Below are positions 48,701 to 59,340 of a DNA stretch of 64,000 nt, piece by piece. A program made the translations under genes and the position numbers. Source of the DNA: Berberis thunbergii (taxonomy: Eukaryota > Streptophyta > Magnoliopsida > Ranunculales > Berberidaceae); NCBI GenBank assembly GCA_003290165.1, contig QNQO01000461.1, forward strand, positions 248,001 through 312,000, given 5' to 3'. Under the pieces are notes generated by a model that was given only the letters and a program-made list of their open reading frames with translations, searched no databases and was not told where the DNA came from. Each line of letters starts with the position of its first letter. Position 1 is the first letter of the stretch.

Positions 48701-49700
48701 CAGTAGAGACAAAACATATATAATTAAACCAATGAATCAAAACATGGAGAAATTCAATACATTAATAGTTGTTTGAATAAAAACAATCAAGAGAATACAT
48801 ACGATCTATCACACACATGAAATTCGCAGCAGCTCAGCTTCCACAGAAAATCATGTATTTGATCCAGATAAGAGAGTGGGTATAGAAGAAGAAGACTCAC
48901 TGTAAAAATGAAGGGGATGGAGAAACTCACCAGCAAAATCTACGCCAATTGCAGCACCATTCGTCCTTCACAACCCCGACCACTTCTTCTCCACCATCTC
49001 GATCTCCAACCACAATCGCTGACTCGATCATTCTCGGGTGGTCGATTCGCTCCTTCTCCACTCCGATTGCATCAGATTCCGCTAGGTTTTATCGACCAAA
49101 TCGATTGGTTGATTAGAAGAGAAGAAGAAACCACAATACGAACTCTCTCTCTCTTGTGTGGTCTGTTCTTTCGGTGAAGAAACAAAACAGGAAGGAGAGG
49201 GGAGATAGGGGAAGAAGAAAGGAAAATAGAGGAGGAAGGAGAAACTCAGGGCTGTGGGATCGAGCTCGCCGCCAAGGAGAAGAATTCGTGAAGAATGGGA
49301 AAAAGGAGAAGGAATGAGAAAAGAAAAAAAGAAGAAATATGGTTATTCTCTTTATAAGGTGGGTGGCTATTTGCCGCCACCAAACTTTCGAATGCACCCA
49401 CCCTCTTTCACAAAATAAAACCCTACTTATTAGTTTAATAAAAGCCCAAAACCAAGCTCAAATACAATTGAGTAACAACCCATCAACATTAGGGTTTACA
49501 AATTTGTGGCTAAATACACACACACTTTATCCTATTTAGCCATGGCAAACAAAAATCTTTTTCCAAATAATTGAGATTACAATATATGCCCCAATTATAA
49601 ATAAGAAATTTTTATATTTATTCAATTAGGCGGGTATTACAATATATATACAACTCAAAATAATCTCGTCCCGAGATTCGGTAGAGGAGGGTAAGTAGGA
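45762..49700. other. unclassified repeat-like tract, possibly an old LTR-type element
   Basis: The left edge TGTCACGCCCCGATTTTCG resembles starts of plant Gypsy-type or related repeats. No gag or pol motif was found and no matching second LTR could be aligned by eye. Open frames at 46478-46873 and 47470-47921 have no recognisable domain. Confidence 0.25.
48931..49358 (-). promoter_or_regulatory. promoter plus first-exon-like segment on the minus strand
   Basis: On the minus strand a TATA-like CTTATAAA (49351-49358) is followed by about 400 bp of CT-rich leader-like sequence, which is GC-richer than its surroundings. It ends at a consensus donor, TTTTGCTG|GTGAGT, at 48930/48931. No convincing start codon or downstream exon was identified. 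It could be the promoter and leader of a decayed gene or the LTR of an unrecognised element. Confidence 0.3.
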
Positions 49701-50339
49701 AATTAATTCTTAAATAAACAAACTACACATCACATGGACAAACAAGTAGCTCATACGTATGCCCATAACTTAATGAAGACAATCACACAAAATATAAAAT
49801 TTTTAGTAAGTACAAAAATTACGGGGTGCTACACCTTAGTTAAGTCACTAATAAAAATGGGATGCAACAACAATATTAATGGAAAACTCACATTCAATGC
49901 TTGTTTGACAATGGTCAACTCATTATGAAAACCATCCAATTGAGTCTCGGCCCTTGATGTGTTCTCAAACTCCATACGATGTAGCTTTGCATGCACGGGA
50001 GTAGAATACGTGAGTTGTCACTTCGTGACAGTAGAACCAATAGATTAAACACCTCCTTGGTCCTCCCCAAATACTGCAGCTATGACATCAACATCCAACG
50101 CTTCAGAAAAAGTTTGTTTCATTCCTTGTCATGTTCTTTCTCTTTTTTTGATTTCGTCCTATAACATTCATAAACAAATATGGAAAATATGGTCAAAGCA
50201 CTTCTGAATCTTACCTATATTTAACTTAATGTACTTCACAACAAACTCCAAGCTAAAATAGAATTTGAATGTGCTCAACTACAATTTGATGATTTCAAAT
50301 TCTTTGTTTAACAACATGATATTTAGTGTTAATGTACTT

Positions 50340-53300
50340 TGATGCTTCGGAAGTCTTGTCATTATTGGAATAACGAACAATGACTTTATTATCACAATAG
50401 ATCTTCAATGGTTTCTCAATGAAACTCCTAGCTTGAAGCACTGAAATGAAATTTCGTAACCATAATGCAAGATTTTATGCCTCATGACAAGTAACATACT
50501 CGTCTTCCATCGTGGATGAAGCAATGGGTTGTTTGACACTTTTTCCAAGAAATGACACAATCAACTAGCATGAAAATACAACTTGATGTGGACTGTTTAA
50601 TATAAATTCGAATACCCAACCACTTCTATGTGATCAGATTTCTTGTATGTGAGCATAAATTGTTTTATTTTTTGCAAATATCACATTACTCTTTTAGCCA
50701 CTTTTTAATGGGCCATGCTCGTATCTTTCAAATACGTGCCAAGCATTTTAACTGCATACAAAATAACTGGATGCATACAATATGAGCATAAATAAGACTC
50801 CCCACATGCAGCAGATGCATAAGAGATATCTTTCACTTGTGCCTTTTCTAAATCATTTTTTGGGCTTTGGAACAAACTTAACTTATCAGCATCACCTGGT
50901 TTACAATTGTGCATGTCAAATATTCTTAGCACCATTTGAACATAAGCCTATTGTGATAAGCCAATTATACCACATGATCTATCATGATGAATCTCAATGC
51001 CTAATATAAAGGATTTTTCACCAATATCTTTCATTTTAAAATTCTTTAAAAGAAATCTCTTAGTCTCATGCAACGAGCCTATGTCACTACTAGCTAGTAG
51101 GATGTCATCAACATATAATACCAAAAAAACAAATTGCCCCAACTAATCTTACAATATATTCACCGATCAACCGGATTTTTCTCAAAACCGAATAAAGAAA
51201 TTACTTGATCAAAGTTTTTATACCATTGATGAGATGCCTGCTTTAAGCCGTATATATATTTCTTTAATTTGCAAGCTTTATGTTCTGAGTCTTTAATCTC
51301 AAAAACTTGTGATTGCTTCATATAAATACTTTCTTCAACATCACCATTCGAGAAAGTTTTGTTATAATCAATGCCTTTCTTTTGAATAAAGCCTTTAGCA
51401 ACAAGACGTGCCTTATATCCTTCGTTATTGCCATTGGAATCGCGTTTGGTTTTAAAAACCCATTTGCATCCAATTGGATTCACACCCTTAGGCAACTCGA
51501 CAATATCCCAAACATCATTGTCATTCATAGATTTTAAATCATTTAAGATAACATACATCCAATCTAAAGAGTGAACACTTTGTTTTGCTTAAAGAAAAGT
51601 GATAAGATCATTTTCCATTCCTATATAAAACTCATGCTCATCAAGATAAATTATGTAACTGTCGAATGCTAGGACATATACCAGTCCATAGCTCATATTG
51701 GGTTCTATTGAGTGTTTTACTAGGCAATCTATTAAAGATATAAACTACAGTCTTTAAGGAATCTCCCCAAAGAGACTATGATAAGGTAGAATGACTAATC
51801 ATACTCCTAACCATGTCTTTTAGGGTTCGATTTCATCTATGAGGTGCACCATTTTGACGTGGCGTCCCTGGCATGGTGTACTGAGGGACGATGCCACATT
51901 CATGTAAGTACCTCGCAAATGGACCTAATCATTGGCCTGAACCATCATATCTACCATAATATTCATCACCACGGTCAGATCTAATGACCTTACTATTTTT
52001 ATCATGTTGTTTTTCAACCTCAGCTTTATAGGCCTTGAATACATCCATAGCGAGAACAATCCTCTATAAAAATGATAGTATACCGTTGATCATTCCAAGA
52101 AGCCGTAGGGAATGAACCACAAGTCTGTATCAAATGTAAGACACCTTAGCTCATTTGAGCACCTAACTTCCTAGTGTTTGTTTGTTTCCCCTTTATATAT
52201 TCAATACAAATCGTGAAATCTGTAAGATAGATATGACCTAGACTCTTATACCATAACATAAAAGAGTTCTCATTAATTAATCTTCGCTTAGTACAATAAT
52301 TATTAACATACAAAGTTTCATCTGACTGCAAGTAAGAAACATCTAAGTCTAACTTATATAGATTATCAATCAGAGATTCAGTACCAATAACATTGGAATT
52401 TTTTAAGAGACTAAAACTTCATTTTTCAAAAGAAAAAGTATAACCACATTTATCTAAACTGGAAGCATAAATTAAATTTCGCTTAAATGACGGTACATAA
52501 ACAATCTCATCCAAATCCCAATAAAAACCAAACTATAATTTTAATCTAAAGACTCCACTTGCCTCCACACAAGCTTTATTGCCATCCCCATGTAAATGAA
52601 CCTTTTGGCATCATTTAGTTTCTGACACCTTATGCAATCTAGTATGATAACACCAATGTGAATAATTGGACCTGTATCTGTCAACCAGGAATGGCATGGT
52701 ACCTTAGTTAGATTAAATTTTGAACAAACAAAACTAAAATTATCACCTTTATTTACGAAACACTTCTGATATTTGAGAAAATCCTTCTTCACATGACCTT
52801 CTTTCTTGCAAAAGAAACATGTGGCAACCTTATCATGTTTTTGTTGCACATTTGCTCCTAAAGTTCATTCAGAGGTAGTTCCCTTACCAATGGAAAATGT
52901 TGTCTTGTAAGCACTATCTGTTTTTTCTTGTTTTAGTCTTTCCTCTTCTTGCACACATTGAGCAATGAGATCTTTAAGAGTCCATTTCTCCCTTTGGGTA
53001 TTATAATTTATCTTAAAGGGACCACACTATGTAGGAAGATAAATAAAAATTAGGTGCACAAGGAGATCATCAGAAAATTCCAACCTTAATGTCATCATTT
53101 TGGAAACACAATTAGACATTTTCATTGTGTACTCCCTTATATTTCCTTTTCCAATAACAAATGGTAACAAGTTGCAAAGAAGCATACTTGCCTCCACCTT
53201 CTCTGATGCAACAAATCAAATTACAACCTGGCGTAGGAAAACTTCAACATTTTCCTCCTTAGGCATTGCACCAGAAAAATTTCTGAAATAGAATACTTCA

Positions 53301-53535
53301 TTATCATAAGACTAGTGCGATTACAATGCTCCCCCACTTTTCATAAGAAGTTTTATCTTAGTTGAACTAGAATTAATTGGTTTAGTGGTTCATCGACATG
53401 AAACACATAATCCAAATCTATACACTCAAGAACGATCACTAAATGCCTTTTCCATTTTTCAAAATTTGAACCATTAAGTACTTGAATGTTGTTTAAATTG
53501 GCAAATATAAAAAATGCACTCACTAAATAACACAA
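50340..53535 (-). pseudogene. Copia gag-pol remnants
   Basis: In minus-strand order: gag N-terminus (LNGSNFEKWKRHLVIVLECI, about 53353-53490); a zinc knuckle CFFCKKEGHVKKDFLKY whose last Cys is Phe (about 52790-52840); a protease motif with SWLTDTGPIIHI (about 52660-52690); GAG-pre-integrase (LWYKSLGHI, about 52230); a degenerate integrase region; reverse transcriptase (ELPKGVNPIGCKWVFKTKRD, ARLVAKGF, about 51380-51510); YVDDILLAS with the catalytic YVDD (about 51090-51120); and a KSFILGIEIHHDRS block (about 50970-51020). The RNase H end is readable only weakly near 50350-50560. Frames shift and stop repeatedly, so no polyprotein can be made. Confidence 0.8.
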
Positions 53536-55356
53536 AAAAACAAGCTTACATCAATATATATACACTCAATCAACTGTAATGCAATGACATGATAAAAATA
53601 AAAAATAATGATCATCATGCAAAATTTGGCCTAATTGAGGAGCAAACAAATAGACTAAGGGTAAAAAGTACATATAGTTACATTTTTAGTAATGGGTCCT
53701 TATGAAAAATCGAACGCACCATTACAATTCAAGTCTTTGGTCAAACATTGCAACGTGTAAGTGGTTCTCTCAAAATAACTAAGGCTAATTAATGTAAATA
53801 AGACAAAATCGAGCTTGGCAAAACAATAACCTTCCTTGGGTTTTGTAATTGAACGCACAGGTAAATCTCAAAAATATTTTGCTTAAATTAATTACCTTAG
53901 ACTGTCAATGAACCGGCCAAATAATGGCCTTCTTTTGGGCCGATTGTTATTTGCATGGGTCATGAAGCAACCATATATAATCCACTAAAATATTAACAAA
54001 AATTCAAATTCATATAAAATTTCATGAAAAATGTGACTTAGGCGATGTATGACAAAATTTGACATAAATTTAAAATTTTTGATTGCTAATTAAATATACT
54101 TGAAGTGTTCCTGAAAAATACCACTAATTTGTAGTACACATAATTCAACTTGGGCTTCATGTATTGGGTTTAAATTGTTAAGTTATTACATGCCCAATTG
54201 AATTCGGACCCAATAGGTTTCAAATGCTCTATAAAATGAACATGTCCAATTGAGCAAACTGGTCCAAATATGATCTGAACCGGCTAACTGAGCCGAAATG
54301 ATTCAGCTGTTCTGAACTGAACTGGTTAATCTTGACTGAACAAAAGCCAACTAGTTGGCCCAAGAACCTACAAGACCCAAAAATTGACCCAAGCCAAAAA
54401 ATTGAGTAGGCCCAAGAAATCAGTTGAGTCAAGTGGGCTGCAAAAAACCGAGTAAACATAGCCACCCCAGTTGACTCATTGTCATTTTCATATCTCTCTT
54501 TGTGAGTTGAAAATCTAAAAAGAAAAATCGAAAGATCTAGTGATTACACCGATCGAAAACATCTCTCGTCAAATTTCTTAGGAGTGTCATCGGACTTCGT
54601 TGACTGATTAATGGTTGAACGTTCAGATCGAACAATTTAAATCTATGAACAATTCAATGATCAACTCGAAAAACAATCAAAGAATCCCAATTCGATCAAA
54701 TCGAGCAGTGCAAAGCTAGAGTTCAATAGGGCAAAACCAAAGTTCGACAAAGATATATTTTTTTTAATTATTCAATGTAGAGTCTGAATTTGACGCCACT
54801 GAAAATTGTTCAACGACCACCAAAAATATCTTCATAGGGTCGATTATTGAACGACTAAACCGAGAGAATCAAAACCTACAACTAGATTTTTTGGGTTTGG
54901 GTAAGATTAATGTGAGGATGGTTTAATGAATCAAACAATAAAAAAATCGTAAACCTTATGTTTTTTTTAATGATTTGGACAAGGAGTCTCTGATACCACA
55001 TATGGAATACCACAAGGAGACTCTGATACCACACCAAGACCTCATGTCAGTAACTAATGAAGAACAATTTAATTAGTGGGTACCAGAAGCCATTTATGAA
55101 GAGTACGCACACAACAATCCTCACGAACCAAGCAATACGCAACGAAGAAGTCTTCCATCTCAAGAACTTTTATCTTAAGTCTCTCAAACCGCATGGGAAA
55201 GTAAGAGATAGAGAAAATTAGGTTTGGAGTAGGGAACCTCAACCGTATATATAGAGCCATAATTCTATTATTAGTCCATCATTAATAATAGAATTATAGT
55301 GGGACTTAAATTGACGTCTTTACATAAATAATCTCCATTCACAATTTAGCAACACA
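50340..55356 (-). mobile_element. decayed Copia retrotransposon with 5' LTR
   Basis: The 5' LTR (complement of about 55034-55354, starting TGTTGCTAAATTGTG) is followed on the minus strand by a TGGTATCAGAG primer-binding site. Then come gag, protease, integrase and reverse transcriptase remnants in Copia order, down to about 50340. No 3' LTR was found on the left. The untranslated stretch of about 1.4 kb between the primer site and gag (53.6-55.0 kb) has no recognisable gene. The fragment at 27497-27822 is a solo LTR of the same family. Confidence 0.75.
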
Positions 55357-55539
55357 TGTCAAGACGTACAACATGTAATTAGAAATGTGTTTATGACCCT
55401 AGTCTTGCTTCTTAATGATCATAACTAATCAGGTCTAATAAAAACCACTCATAGATGGTTCGACAGTCTACAACATATAATAATATGAATTATGTATATC
55501 TAACTTAAGAGAGTTTTCTAAAAGTGCTTCATGACCAGC

Positions 55540-56620
55540 TGCCTAAAATAGAACATGTTCATGCTACTACTTGTGAGATTGATCAGAATGGCATCAAACT
55601 TCATGGAGTTGTTAATATCCTCAAGAGCTCTAGCTGCCATGAATATGGCTTGTTGATGCTCATAGAATGCTAAAACAACCTCTATCTTAATCCAATCATT
55701 TGAACTGATAGAAATGGGTGAAAATCTAAATTGTTATTTGAGTATTGTTCTGGAACTTGAACAAAGATGGAAGGATTGAAAAAATGAGAGGTGGATTGCG
55801 GAGTTGATAATCCCCTTTTCTCCTGCCAAAGTGTCAGCTTGTTCCTGACTATCCTGCAACTTTTGTAAATAAACCATTGTTCCCGTTTAAAAACCATGTT
55901 ATTTCTGGTTTCCCAAATTGTATAAAAAATAGCTGCAAGTGTTTGTAAACTTTCATGTGTTGAAAATTGGATAGAATTCATTTCTTCAAAGAGAAAAGTA
56001 AGATAGTTGTCAAAAGTTCCTTGTGGAATTTGATTCCTTCTAATGGTGTAAAGTGATAACTGTCAGAGTTGGACTGCATAATCACATTGGAAAAAAAATG
56101 AAGTTCAATCTCTCGATCATGAAGACATAAGCTACATTGTGAATCCATATTGATATGATGGCTTCGAAGATTAGCAGTTGTGGGGTGTATATCAGTCAAA
56201 ATTTTCAATAATATAATTTTGCATAGGTGTTTTGGGTAATTTATAATTCCACATTGCACATATAGGAATGTCAGAGGCTACTGCCTTGATCATCATTGTT
56301 CTCCCCACTTGAGAAGGCAGGTTGGATTCCCAAATTGCTAATCTACCATTAATTTTAAATTATGTTGGACCTAGAAAACGTAATGGGGACTCCTAGATAT
56401 GTTTCCTGATGGTGGATTTTTCTTACATCCTAAGATATTCCTAAGTAATCTAAAATGATTGTGACGAAGCCCCCCCCCCCCCCCCCCCCCCCCAAAGCTT
56501 CATAATAAAATTTAAGAGTTTCTTTAACCTGGTTACATTCCGTGATATTTTCCTTGCCAAATAAAAATAAATTAAGACCTGAAAGTGCCTTGGTATAAAT
56601 GTTATATCATATTAAGACAT
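55540..56620 (-). pseudogene. LINE (L1-type) retrotransposon 3' fragment: reverse-transcriptase tail and zinc-binding domain
   Basis: On the minus strand from about 56610 downward: FGKENITECNQVKETLKFYY, typical of the region after the FADD motif; then INGRLAIWESNLPSQVGRTM and IKAVASDIPICAM, a hallmark of plant LINE reverse transcriptase ends; then the zf-RVT region (ILTDIHPTTANLRSHHINMD, CSLCLHDREIELHFF) at 55978-56259; then an RNase H-side linker (ETRNNMVFKREQWF) at 55682-55981. It is interrupted by stops and by the poly-C tract at 56470. The 5' part, including the endonuclease, is missing. Confidence 0.7.
56470..56493. repeat. poly-C homopolymer, 24 bases
   Basis: Twenty-four consecutive C, bounded by GACGAAG on the left and AAAGCTTC on the right, so GAAGC/GCTTC flank it as a short inverted pair. 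It lies inside the LINE fragment. The exact length may be affected by sequencing. Confidence 0.85.
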
Positions 56621-57529
56621 TTTCAGATTTTCGAAAGTGGTAATGAGGACACAACCGTAGATTTGGGGCTCTGCATTTATAATACTAGATATAAAGGGTA
56701 ATCTTATCTAGACCCAAGTTTATTGTTTTAAACTCCAACAAAAATAATTCAACTACCTCTCATGGGTCAATAGTTATTTGTTATTTGAACGCCAGAATAG
56801 CTTCATGTTCTCAACTTAAATGGACATTCACATTTCTTCTTGCCAGTCCTTTTCTTCATCTTCACTCGTCCCTCAACCAACTTCTTGTGGTGGTCACGAA
56901 ACTTACCACCTTTCTCACACCCAAATATTGTCCAGCCAAGCCTTGCATTCATTGGATGTTAGACTTTGACACAATTAGAACATAATTCATCTTCCGACCT
57001 ACTAACTTAACCCATTCCTATAAATATGGTTGTCCGTTTAAGTTGAGAGGAGTTCCGTTTAAGTTGTCAATTAAGATGTCAAACATCTGCTATACATATG
57101 CTGATCAATTATTGAAACCCCAAAAATACCGACCTACCCAAAATCCTAAATTGAATTGGCATAGGATTATTTACAGCTACACACTTTTAGCACAATATGT
57201 TCATTCAATCAGCTCTTTACTAACCACCAACACACATCTCAGAATAAGTTTCGCCTTCACAATATGGATGACAACATGTACGAGGAGCTACGACCATGCT
57301 CGAAACTTTCTGTTCAGCTGAAAATCGACTTCAACCTAACTTACATTGGTTGCATTCAAATGCGATGGTAAAAAGGAGGAAAGAATAAAACAACACTAGC
57401 TGAAACAAATACAAATACAAGCTGGTGGTGGTTCACATCCTACCAGGTTGACTTAACCATCATACTAATTCTTAGAAAATTCATATGGACCCACCTTACT
57501 TGTGCGAGTGCTATGATCATGGGAGTTAT
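56621..57529. other. intergenic, no recognised gene
   Basis: AT-rich DNA between the LINE fragment and the CACTA element. Two short open frames (56785-56985, 57043-57321) lack recognisable domains. TAT at 57527-57529 is the left target duplication of the CACTA element. Confidence 0.4.
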
Positions 57530-57547
57530 CACTACAAAAAAAAAGCA

Positions 57548-58800
57548 AAATTAGCTACGGCAATTAGCGACGGTTTTAAAAAACCGTCGCTATTTAAAAG
57601 ATTTGCGACGGTAATAAACCGTCGCTAAATTTTCTGCAACGGTTTTCGGTACATAAATCAACTTAACCGTCGCTAATCGTTTTGCGACGGGTAAAAACTG
57701 TCGCTAATACGGACATTAGCGACGGCATTATGACCGTAGCTAATGTTTAGAAATTTTTTGTTAGCTACGGTCCAAAAACCGTCGCTAACGTGATTTTTTT
57801 AAAAAAAATATATAACAAACAAATCAGCGACGGTCATACAACCGTAGCTAATGTTTCTGTGATTTAAAAAAAAATATGTGAAAACACCTTAGCGACGGCA
57901 TAATAACCGTAGCTACATTTTTTTGGGATTTAAAAAAAATATATATATGAAAAACTATTAGCGACGGCTTGCAAACCGTAGCTAATGTGATTTTTTAAAA
58001 ACAAAAAAAATTAAAAAATAGCTTAGCGACGGTTTTATAACCGTAGCTAACATGAATTTTTTTAAAAATATATTAAACTAATTAGCGACGGTCAGAAACC
58101 CGTAGCTAAGTTTTTTTGTGATTTTTAAAAAAAAATTTATTAAAAGACCTTAGCGACGGCTTGAAAACCGTAGCTAATGTGATTTTTAAAAAACTAAAAA
58201 AATTAAAAAATAGCTTAGCGACGGTTTTATAACCGTAGCTAACATGAAATTTTTTTTAAATATTTTAAACTAATTAGCGACGGTAAGAAACCCGTAGCTA
58301 ATGTGATTTAAAAAAAAATTTAAAAAAGAGCTTAGCGACGGCTTGAAAACCGTAGCTAATGTGATTTTTTTTAAAAAAAATACAAAAAGAGCTTAGCGAC
58401 GGTAGGCTAACCGTAGCTAACGTGATTTTTAAAAAAAATATAACAAACTAATTAACGACGGTTAAATAGCCCTAGCTACGATTTTTTGTGATTTTTTAAA
58501 AAATATATGTAAACACGCTAGCGACGGCTTGAGAGCCGTAGCTAATGTGATTTTTCAAAAAAAATTTACAAATATTGTAAGAAAACAACGTACCGACGGT
58601 TGTAGGGTCGTAGCTAATGTTTTACATTTTTTTTTGTGAGCCACGGTTTAAATATTGTCGCTAATGCATTTTTTAAAAAAAATTATAAGAAACCAATATA
58701 GCGACGACACTAGGACCGTAGCTAACGTTTACAATTTTTTTTTTGTTAGCCAAGGTCAAAATATCGTAGCTAAATGTGAATTTTTTTAAAATTATATATA
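57548..58800. repeat. left subterminal array of AGCGACGG...CCGTAGCT mini-hairpins
   Basis: Some twenty units of about 23-26 bp recur every 55-70 bp, for example TTAGCGACGGCTTGAAAACC followed by GTAGCTAA. Each is an imperfect palindrome with a 4-9 base loop, separated by A/T-rich spacers of TTTTTAAAAAAA type. Toward the inside (58590-58800) the motif decays. Confidence 0.85.
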
Positions 58801-58835
58801 GCAAAATCGCTATATATTTATAAACTGGTTAAAAT

Positions 58836-59340
58836 CACTAATAACACATTTCTGTCCAACCGGGTTAGGAGATCTAGCTTTCACATAGGCGACCCGGATT
58901 GAATCCCACCAATGAAATTTTTTTATTAAATTAAAATTTTTATATTAGCGACGACAAAGTGTCGTGGATAACTGAGTTTTATAAATAAAACTCGGTAGCC
59001 ACGGTTCTCTACCATAGCTAATTCTTTTTTTTAATTATATAAAAAAATAGATATATATTTATAAATTGGATAAAATCACCAATAACCCTTTACCTTCCAG
59101 TCCGGTTAGGAGAACTGGCTTTTACTCAAGCGACCCGGGTTCGAATCTCGCAAATGAAACTTTTTTTTTATATTAAAATTTTTATCTTAGCGACCACAAA
59201 GTGTCGTGGCTAATGAGTTTTATAGCCACGGTTCTCTACCGTAGCTAATTCTTTTTTTAATTATATAAAGAAAATAGCTATATATTTATAAACTTGATAA
59301 AATCACCAATAACTCATTGCCTTTCAACCCGGTTAGAGAA
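58836..59340. repeat. three copies of a tRNA-like (box-B-containing) repeat, the last truncated
   Basis: Copies near 58836, 59072 and 59300 share GATAAAATCACCAATAAC, then CCGGTTAGGAGAACTGGCTT and GCGACCCGGGTTCGAATCTC. The last string contains GGTTCGAATC, the consensus pol III box B and T-arm. A cloverleaf could not be assembled, so this is tRNA-like or SINE-like and not a tRNA gene. The third copy stops at CCCGGTTAG, where the GATCA array begins. Confidence 0.5.

Noticed and set aside
59094..59160. functional tRNA gene
   Set aside because: Only the T-arm/box-B part is present; no acceptor stem or anticodon arm can be paired.
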